Shown here: positions 1 to 5,074 of the stretch, piece after piece | Layout of the letters: every line of letters begins with the position of its first letter | How positions within the stretch are numbered: the stretch's first letter is position 1 | Source: Chloroflexota bacterium | GTDB taxonomy: Bacteria > Chloroflexota > Dormibacteria > Dormibacterales > Dormibacteraceae | NCBI GenBank assembly: GCA_005879675.1 | Contig: VBJE01000244.1 | Location: forward strand, 1 to 6,312 | Reading direction: 5' to 3' | DNA: 6,312 nt | Notes under the pieces: generated by a model | Database searches by the model: none | What the model was told of the DNA's origin: nothing | What the model saw: the letters and a program-made list of their open reading frames with translations, nothing else | Position numbers and translations under genes: made by a program

Positions 1-664
1 CCGTGAGCTCGATCAACGCGGCGCCCGCGGCGAGCGCCGCCGCGGCTCCGGAGGCGCTGAGCAACACGGCCCTCAGACGCCGCTCCGCGGGCTCGAGCCA
101 GAGCACGCCGGCCGCGAGCAGGAGCACGTTCACGGCCGCTGACTGGCGGAAGGCTCCGGCGGCGACCAGCATCGCGGCCGCCCACAGCCAGCGGCGTCTC
201 AACATGAAGAGGACGGAGGCGGCGAGCGGCAGCATCATGAGGATCTCCGTGTTCGTTGCCAGCAACCGTGGGTTGCCGGCCGCGGTGAGGACTCCGTAGA
301 AGAGCGCGGCGAGCAAGCCCGCGTTCCGGCCGGCGATGTCCCGGGCGATGACGAAGATCACCACGCATGTCGCCGCCATGGCGACGAACCCGGCGGCGTG
401 GATCGCGGTCATCTGATAGCCGCCGAACACGCGGAACGTGAGTGCGTAGACCCAGAAGATGCCGGGCGGCTTGTTGTCGACTCCGCCCGCTCCATAGAGG
501 TCGCCGCCCATGTTCATCAGGACCGCGATCGAGCCGTAGATCGCCTCGTCTCCATCGAGCAGGCGGTGCACGAACTCCGGCACGTGCGCCAGCGTCACAA
601 CGGCGCCGACCCCGAGCGGCCAGGCGGCGGCGGGCATGCGTTTCGTTAGGTAGGAGGCGTGCAT
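1..664 (-). CDS. ArnT/PMT_2-like GT-C membrane glycosyltransferase, N-terminal part
   Basis: The visible 221 residues are the N-terminal part of a multi-pass membrane glycosyltransferase of the GT39/GT83 type (ArnT, RgtB and PMT_2-like enzymes), which transfer a sugar from a polyprenyl-phosphate donor on the outer face of the cytoplasmic membrane. Seen in the sequence: a first hydrophobic segment at about 11-30, then an acidic pair D39-E40 in the context DGDEAIYGSIA. In this family that position in the first outer loop carries the catalytic acid. A NKPPGIFWVYAL block (64-75) matches the family's KPP motif before a membrane helix, and TNTEILMM (137-144) matches the later TE motif. Further hydrophobic stretches lie at about 88-108, 114-130, 143-155, 160-185 and 199-218. 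The gene runs off the left edge, so the C-terminal domain is not seen. The ATG at 664 has no clear Shine-Dalgarno; an ATG at 637 is an alternative start. It is divergent from the GT87-like gene. The acceptor cannot be inferred. Confidence 0.8.
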   Translation of the reverse strand, partial: MHASYLTKRMPAAAWPLGVGAVVTLAHVPEFVHRLLDGDEAIYGSIAVLMNMGGDLYGAGGVDNKPPGIFWVYALTFRVFGGYQMTAIHAAGFVAMAATCVVIFVIARDIAGRNAGLLAALFYGVLTAAGNPRLLATNTEILMMLPLAASVLFMLRRRWLWAAAMLVAAGAFRQSAAVNVLLLAAGVLWLEPAERRLRAVLLSASGAAAALAAGAALIELT

Positions 665-688
665 CGGGACTGCGCTACGCTGAAAACC

Positions 689-702
689 GGGAGACGGCCT
701 TG
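689..702 (+). promoter_or_regulatory. Ribosome binding site and TTG start of the GT87-like gene
   Basis: A GGGAGA stretch at 689-694 lies five bases before a TTG at 700 in the correct frame. This start gives a short basic N-terminus (two arginines within 11 residues) before the first membrane helix, as expected for a protein of this type. There is no ATG or GTG in this frame closer to the divergent gene. An in-frame GTG at 739, preceded by a G-rich run at 731-735, is the alternative but would trim the protein to the edge of its first helix. Confidence 0.5.
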
Positions 703-1820
703 TTCGGACGTATAAGTACGGCCGCCGAGCGGGGGCTCGTGGTCGCGGCGCTGGCGGTTGTCACGTGGGCCCTGTACCTCGACGTCGCCATCCGCAATGA
801 CCCTATCAGCGTCGACTTTCACACCTACCTCGCGGCCGCCCAGGTCGGCCTGCAGCATGGCTGGTCGCACATCTACGACCAGGGCCTGGTCGCCCTGCAG
901 CAAGCTCAGATCGCGCCCACCGAGCGCATGCAGCCTTTCATCAGCCCTCCCACCGTCGCCCTCGTGGTCGCGCCACTGGCCCTGTTCCCCTACGACACGG
1001 CCTACGTCGTCTGGGCCCTCATCAGCTTCGGAGCATTCGCCGCCGCCATGGCGCTGTGCGCGACGAGCCCGGGGCTGAGCCGGTGGATTGGAGTTGTCGG
1101 CGCGCTCGCCCCCTGGTGGATCATGCACGCGGTCAACGTCGGGCAGGTCGTGCCCCTGGTCGCCGCGGGAACGGTCGTGGGCTGGCGGCTGCTGCGCGAC
1201 CGGCGCGACGTCCTCGCCGGCATCGCGTTCGGCGCCCTGTTGCTCAAGCCGAACACGGCGATGCTCGTTCCGCTCGCGCTTTTGTTCGCGACGCGGTATC
1301 GAGCGCTTGCTGCCTGGGCGGGGACGGCCGCGGTCGTGGCCGTGATGGCGTTTGCGGTCCTCGGCTCGCACGGGGTCATGACTTACATCGACGAGATGAG
1401 AGGTCCCTGGCCGAGCGGCGCCGACAACGTCACCCCACCGGGCTCTACGCGGCAGCGCTCCGGATCCTCATCGTCGTCGCCGTCATGGGGGCGTCCTATA
1501 GGCTGCGCGATTCGCCGGGCATGGTGGTCCCGCTCGCGATCATCGGCTCGTTGCTGCTCTCGCCCTACCTTCACGGGTCCGACCTGTGCATGCTGGCCGC
1601 CGCCGGGTGGATGGTCTGGGAGCAGCGTCCGACGATCGCATGGCGGGCCCTGCTGGCGGTCTCGTGGTTCCTGGCGAGCCCCTTCCTTTATCTACAGGGC
1701 GAGAGTCCGCACCTGAGGCAGTGGCCGTGGCTCGAGATCGTCCTCTTCCTCGCCATCCTGCTCGCATCCCTCGATCCCTTAACCGCGTGGGCTGACTCCA
1801 GGAGACGAGCCCCCGCATAA
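700..1820 (+). CDS. GT87/DUF2029-like membrane mannosyltransferase, frameshifted as read
   Basis: This is a multi-pass membrane protein resembling GT87 (DUF2029) enzymes, such as the actinobacterial polyprenyl-phosphomannose-dependent mannosyltransferases. The first outer loop reads SVDFHTYLAAAQVGL (about 37-51), with D39 at the usual catalytic aspartate position, followed by HIYD (57-60). The middle carries the NVGQVVPL segment (146-153) and GALLLKPNTAMLVPL (178-192), both typical of the family. After the break the other frame continues with SPYLHGSDLCMLAAA, the family's late 'SPxLHxxD' loop, and a final membrane helix before TAA at 1818-1820. The reading frame changes at 1433-1436 (CCCC). 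One added C would give V-T-P-T-G-L-Y and a 373-residue protein of normal family length. As written, translation from 700 leaves frame after residue 245 and stops at 1716. The similarity on both sides of the break argues for a sequencing error or a young mutation rather than two genes. Its natural substrate is unknown. Confidence 0.75.
1433..1436 (+). other. Probable one-base deletion in a C4 run (frame break)
   Basis: Frame-consistent GT87-like sequence ends with codon ACC at 1432-1434 and resumes one frame back with ACC-GGG-CTC from 1437. Restoring the frame needs one extra base, most simply a fifth C in the CCCC run. The exact base cannot be fixed from the sequence alone; any single insertion between about 1425 and 1440 would do. 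Confidence 0.6.
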
Positions 1821-1821
1821 T
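1792..1821 (+). promoter_or_regulatory. Candidate sigma-70-type promoter for the helicase-nuclease operon
   Basis: CTGACT (1792-1797, four of six matches to TTGACA) is separated by 18 bases from CATAAT (1816-1821, five of six matches to TATAAT). The -10 element overlaps the TAA stop of the glycosyltransferase gene. Transcription would begin near 1828, leaving a leader of about 25 bases with a GGGAG ribosome binding site before the GTG at 1854. AT-rich hexamers are rare in this GC-rich background, which strengthens the call, but it rests on consensus matching only. Confidence 0.4.
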
Positions 1822-1843
1822 CAGGTCGCCCGCCGCCAACCCC

Positions 1844-1856
1844 GGGAGACCCTGTG
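1844..1856 (+). promoter_or_regulatory. Ribosome binding site and GTG start of the adnA-like gene
   Basis: GGGAG at 1844-1848 sits five bases before GTG at 1854. The preceding TAA at 1818-1820 is in the same frame, and no other start codon lies between the two, so the N-terminus is tightly fixed. The protein therefore begins only 16 residues before its Walker A motif. Confidence 0.75.
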
Positions 1857-3188
1857 CCCATCGACATCCACGAAGTGAATGGACCAATGCGCGTGCTGGC
1901 CGGACCGGGCACGGGCAAGACGCACGCGCTGGTCGACCTCTACGAGCAGGCCGTGCGCCAGCGCGTCGCGGGTCGCGACCGGATCCTCGTCCTCACCTTC
2001 TCGAACAGCGCCGCGGGTGAGATCGCCCGTCGCATCGACGAGCGGCTGAGCGACGACTACGGCGAGGCGTGGATCTCCACGTTCCACAGCTTCTGCGCGC
2101 GACTGCTGCGCGACCACGCGCCCGACCGAGACCGCCTGCTCATCAACGGCTTCCAGGAATGGATCGTCATGCGCAAGGTCCTCGCCGACATCGACCCCGA
2201 GCAGCTCGGCTCGCTGGACGAGGTGCGCCGGTCGGAGGCGTTCGCGCACGACATGCTCGGCTTCGTCGCCCTGATGAAGCAAAATCTGGTCCACCCCGCC
2301 TCGCTCCTGCTTGCGGCCGAGGCGAGCTCGGGCGAGAGGTTGCGCGCTCTGGCGGCGGTCTTCCAGACCTATCAGGGCCGGATGGAGGACGCAAAGCTCG
2401 TCGACTTCCGGGACCTCATCTCCGATGCCGTCGAGCTCCTGCAGTCGAACGCGAGCCTGCGCGAGCGGCTCCGCACCAAGTTCGCCCTCGTCCTCGTCGA
2501 CGAGTTTCAGGACGTGGATCCCGCGCAGTTCGAGCTCCTGCGCCTGGTCGCGCCTCCGGATTCGCACCCACGGCTCGTCGTCGTGGGTGACCCCGACCAG
2601 TCCATCTACGGCTTTCGCGGCACGGTTCCGCGCCTGCTCAGCCACGACTGCTCAGCCACGACTTCGCCGCCGCCTACGGCGCCTCGACCCGACACCTCGA
2701 GTCGTGCCGGCGCTGCGCGCAGGAAGCCCTGGACGCAGGCGAAAGGCTGCTCGTCGCCACGCAGCCCGGCCGCGCACCGCGGGTGCTCCTGGCCGAACAG
2801 ACGCACCAACCTTCCGCCGTCGTGGTCGCGCGCGAGAGCGACCCCGTCGACGAGGCCTTCTTCTGCGCGCGCGAGATCAAGCGTCTCCACTCAGAGCGGC
2901 CAGGGGGGCATCTCTCCGATTTCGCGATCGTGCTGCGAAGCACGACCGCGCTGGGTGCTCCCTTCGAAGAGGCGCTGCGCGCGCTCGGAATCCCGTACGA
3001 GGTGCGCGGTTGGGGCGCGACCGCGCGCAACGAGGTCGTCCGCTTCCTCATCGGATACCTCGAGTCGCTGCGACACCCCGACGACGACGACGCCTTCGAG
3101 AGCTCGCTGGCATCGAGCCTGGGCGGGATCGGCCCGCGGACGGTCAGCCGGCTCCGCGCGCACGCGTCGCAGCGGGCGCGACCGTTGA
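1854..3188 (+). CDS. As-read 5' fragment: UvrD-type ATPase domain (motifs I-III) with out-of-frame tail
   Basis: Only residues 1-265 (up to base 2648) are authentic; the remaining residues to the stop at 3188 are an arginine/serine-rich product of the wrong frame. The authentic part carries Walker A AGPGTGKT (16-23), motif Ia LVLTFSNSAAGEIARRI (45-61), motif Ic ISTFHSFCARLL (74-85), the DExx box LVDEFQD (214-220, with D216-E217) and motif III VVGDPDQSIYGFRG (243-256). A canonical Q motif is missing because the protein starts too close to the P-loop. Between motifs Ic and II (about 86-205) lies the helical 1B region. A product ending here would bind ATP poorly at best, because it lacks the motif IV-VI domain that completes the ATP site. 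Confidence 0.7.
   Translation: MPIDIHEVNGPMRVLAGPGTGKTHALVDLYEQAVRQRVAGRDRILVLTFSNSAAGEIARRIDERLSDDYGEAWISTFHSFCARLLRDHAPDRDRLLINGFQEWIVMRKVLADIDPEQLGSLDEVRRSEAFAHDMLGFVALMKQNLVHPASLLLAAEASSGERLRALAAVFQTYQGRMEDAKLVDFRDLISDAVELLQSNASLRERLRTKFALVLVDEFQDVDPAQFELLRLVAPPDSHPRLVVVGDPDQSIYGFRGTVPRLLSHDCSATTSPPPTAPRPDTSSRAGAARRKPWTQAKGCSSPRSPAAHRGCSWPNRRTNLPPSWSRARATPSTRPSSARARSSVSTQSGQGGISPISRSCCEARPRWVLPSKRRCARSESRTRCAVGARPRATRSSASSSDTSSRCDTPTTTTPSRARWHRAWAGSARGRSAGSARTRRSGRDR
2634..2663 (+). repeat. Exact 14-bp tandem duplication (two copies) causing a frameshift
   Basis: TGCTCAGCCACGAC occurs at 2635-2648 and again immediately at 2649-2662; the 14-base periodicity extends one base on each side. 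Fourteen is not a multiple of three, so the second copy moves the frame back by one. With one copy the reading is RLLSHDFAAAYGAS, joining the two helicase halves with no stop and no missing motif. This is the signature of a replication-slippage duplication or of a local assembly duplication. Confidence 0.95.
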
Positions 3189-5074
3189 AGCGCGTCGTCA
3201 ACCGCGTCATGTACGCGCTCGCGAACCGCAATCTGCAGCGGTATCCCCTGCCGGAAGGCTGGTCTCCGCCAGGTGAAGCTCGGCCCGAACCCGACTTCAT
3301 GCCCTTCCTCTCCGAGGACGAGCTCGAACGGATACACCGCGCCGTGCTCGCACGCGAGCGCCTGCAGGAGCGCGCGCGGAGGCTGCCGCTTGCGAGCCTG
3401 GCCTACTCGGTGCTCATCGAGGACGGGGCGGCCGGGAAGCTGCTCGACCTCGACCTCGCTCCCGACCACAGGACGGAGGCGCTTGGCGACCTGCGGGCGG
3501 CGATCGAAGGGCTCGAGTCGATCGAGATCGTGCACGAGAGGCTGAACGGCTCCAAGCCGCTGCTGGCCGACATCACCGGATCGCTCGAGAGCCTGCTGGC
3601 GGCGGCGGCCGACGACACCGACGCGGCGAGCGGCCGCCTCGACGCGGTCCAGGTGATGACGGTTCACCAGGCGAAGGGCCTGGAGTTCGAGGTCGTCTTC
3701 TGCTCGGGTTTCGCACACGGTCTGTTCCCGCTCGCGGCGCGGCCGCACCCGCTGCTCGACGCCGAAGACCGCGCGTGGCTCGAGCAGTACAGGGTCGGGT
3801 TCATGCCTTCATGGCCGTCCGACCCTGATGGGCATATCGCCGAAGAGGCGCGGCTGGCGTACGTCGCCCTGACACGGGCCCGGCGCCGCCTGTACGTCAC
3901 CTACGCGGACACCTACCTGCGCCAGGCGGGCCGGTCGGTCTTCCTGGAGATGGCAGAGCCGGAGGCCGACTCGCGGGAGCTGACGCGCGCCTCCTCGCGG
4001 CTGACACCCGCCGACGTGCTGCTCGCGCGGGAGGCCGAGGTCTTGCTGGCGGCGCATCCCGTGGCGGTCAACCAGTCCGCCCTCGCCCGCGCCGGCGCGC
4101 TCGGTCTCGACGTCGGGTTCCTCACGGACCCCGTGTCAGGCGAGCCGTTCGAGCCTTACGGCGAGGGCCGCAACCCGGCGTCGGTCGAGATCGATCACTT
4201 CAGCCCGACCACGCTCAACGACTACCTCAAGTGCCCGCGACTGTACTGGTACAACCACCACCCCGGCCTGGTCGAGGAGCCGCGCTCGGTGGCGATGGCA
4301 CGCGGCGGATTCCTGCACGAGGTGCTGCAGGACTTTCACGAGCACGAAGCTGAGTGGCGGCCTCTCGACGCCGAGCAGCAGCGGCAGTGGCTCGAAGACG
4401 CGCTGCAGCGATACCTCGGCGCGTACCTCTCGCGCATGGAGGGCGTGCTCGACCGCAAGCGCGAAGAGAGGCAGGTGCGCACGTTGCTGTCGAACTACAT
4501 CCGCTCCCTCACCGGCCTTCAGCACATCCGCAGGGTCGGCACCCTCGCGACCGAGAAGCGGTTTCACCTCCAGCTCGACGGTGTCGAGGTGGTCGGCAAG
4601 ATCGATCGCGTCAACGACGTTGGCGATGGCGAGGTCGAGGTGGTCGACTACAAGACCGGTTCCGGCAAGCCGATGCGCTTCGCCTACGAGATGTACTTCG
4701 GGCCCGAGCTGCACGACGTGCAGCTCGCGCTCTATTACCTGGCCTGCAAGTACGGCTTCGACGATGAGGGAAAGCCTCTCGGCTTCCAGCCGCGGTTTCT
4801 TTCCCTGTGGTACCCGAAGGATTGGGTGTGGGGCGGGATGCGCCAGGACATCTTCAGCGTGGGGCGGCCGGCAGGTTTGAAGGAGTACCGGGAGAGGGCC
4901 CTCAGCGCCGAGGACCTCGAGCGGAGCCGCGCGGTCGTGGTGACGGCGATCGAGCGCATCAAGGGGGGCCACTTCGAGCCCGCGCCGCGGGAGATCCCCG
5001 GCACTTGCGTCACGCGTTTCGGCAGCTGCCCGCACGCGGCGATCTGCTCCTATGGCGGAGCACCGCCCGAGTGA
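2783..5074 (+). CDS. As-read 3' fragment: helicase motifs IV-VI plus PD-(D/E)XK nuclease with putative Fe-S cysteines
   Basis: The correct frame is open from 2663, and the first usable start inside it is GTG at 2783, which has no convincing ribosome binding site. In full-length numbering it holds motif IV-like FAIVLRSTTA (352-361), a helix-hairpin-like GIGPRTVSRL (420-429), motif V VMTVHQAKGLEFEVVF (596-611) and motif VI RLAYVALTRARRRLYV (662-677). The nuclease begins with DHFSPTTLNDYLKCPRLYWY (776-795). It continues with GGFLHEVLQ (813-821, H817), GKIDRVND (910-917, D913), VVDYKTGSGKP (925-935, D927 and K929) and DVQLALYYLA (950-959, Q952). This is the full RecB/AddB-type active-site set. 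C789 plus C1047, C1054 and C1060 could ligate a 4Fe-4S cluster as in AddB, although the C-terminal spacing C-x6-C-x5-C differs from the C-x2-C-x5-C I know for AddB. On its own the fragment lacks the P-loop. Confidence 0.8.
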   Translation: MLLAEQTHQPSAVVVARESDPVDEAFFCAREIKRLHSERPGGHLSDFAIVLRSTTALGAPFEEALRALGIPYEVRGWGATARNEVVRFLIGYLESLRHPDDDDAFESSLASSLGGIGPRTVSRLRAHASQRARPLKRVVNRVMYALANRNLQRYPLPEGWSPPGEARPEPDFMPFLSEDELERIHRAVLARERLQERARRLPLASLAYSVLIEDGAAGKLLDLDLAPDHRTEALGDLRAAIEGLESIEIVHERLNGSKPLLADITGSLESLLAAAADDTDAASGRLDAVQVMTVHQAKGLEFEVVFCSGFAHGLFPLAARPHPLLDAEDRAWLEQYRVGFMPSWPSDPDGHIAEEARLAYVALTRARRRLYVTYADTYLRQAGRSVFLEMAEPEADSRELTRASSRLTPADVLLAREAEVLLAAHPVAVNQSALARAGALGLDVGFLTDPVSGEPFEPYGEGRNPASVEIDHFSPTTLNDYLKCPRLYWYNHHPGLVEEPRSVAMARGGFLHEVLQDFHEHEAEWRPLDAEQQRQWLEDALQRYLGAYLSRMEGVLDRKREERQVRTLLSNYIRSLTGLQHIRRVGTLATEKRFHLQLDGVEVVGKIDRVNDVGDGEVEVVDYKTGSGKPMRFAYEMYFGPELHDVQLALYYLACKYGFDDEGKPLGFQPRFLSLWYPKDWVWGGMRQDIFSVGRPAGLKEYRERALSAEDLERSRAVVVTAIERIKGGHFEPAPREIPGTCVTRFGSCPHAAICSYGGAPPE
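5071..5074 (+). promoter_or_regulatory. GTGA stop-start overlap coupling the two helicase genes
   Basis: The GTG start of the downstream gene (5071-5073) overlaps the TGA stop of the upstream gene (5072-5074). Such four-base overlaps usually mean that terminating ribosomes re-initiate, keeping two subunits in fixed ratio. It also implies that the upstream frameshift, which ends translation at 3188, could lower expression of the downstream gene. Confidence 0.7.

Larger units (their letters stand above)
1854..5074 (+). pseudogene. AdnA-like UvrD-type helicase with C-terminal RecB-like nuclease, broken by a 14-bp duplication
   Basis: With one copy of the 14-bp duplication removed, this is a single gene of 1068 codons, close to the size of mycobacterial AdnA (roughly 1050 residues). 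It would be one subunit of a heterodimeric helicase-nuclease that unwinds and resects DNA double-strand-break ends. Domain order is an SF1A (UvrD/PcrA) ATPase motor at about 1-700 with motifs I to VI, then a PD-(D/E)XK nuclease at about 770-1068. The motor motifs all look intact, which separates it from AddB, whose motor is degenerate, and together with the neighbouring second helicase favours an AdnA-like identity. I have no alignment to prove orthology. As read, the frame breaks after residue 265, so no full-length protein could be made. Sequence on both sides looks fully conserved, so the break is recent, polymorphic or an assembly error. It overlaps the next gene by four bases. Confidence 0.75.

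Noticed and set aside
442..699. Upstream extension of the GT87-like frame
   Set aside because: It would overlap the divergent glycosyltransferase start region on the other strand and encodes an arginine-rich sequence with no family resemblance; membrane-protein features begin only after the TTG at 700.
711..716. TATAAG as a -10 promoter element
   Set aside because: It matches five of six consensus bases but has no -35 partner at suitable spacing and would fall inside the gene if translation starts at 700; it would only make sense with the less likely GTG 739 start.
1432..1440. Programmed -1 ribosomal frameshift in the GT87-like gene
   Set aside because: There is no canonical X-XXY-YYZ slippery heptamer, and this family is not known to use frameshifting; a simple missing base is more economical.
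2891..3748. Long minus-strand open frame opposite the helicase-nuclease gene
   Set aside because: It lies wholly opposite a strongly motif-supported gene, shows no recognisable domain, and its arginine/glutamate-rich composition is typical of antisense frames in GC-rich DNA.
4136..5035. Minus-strand open frame of 299 codons opposite the nuclease domain
   Set aside because: The plus strand here encodes the complete PD-(D/E)XK motif series; the minus frame has no motif and is a GC-driven shadow.
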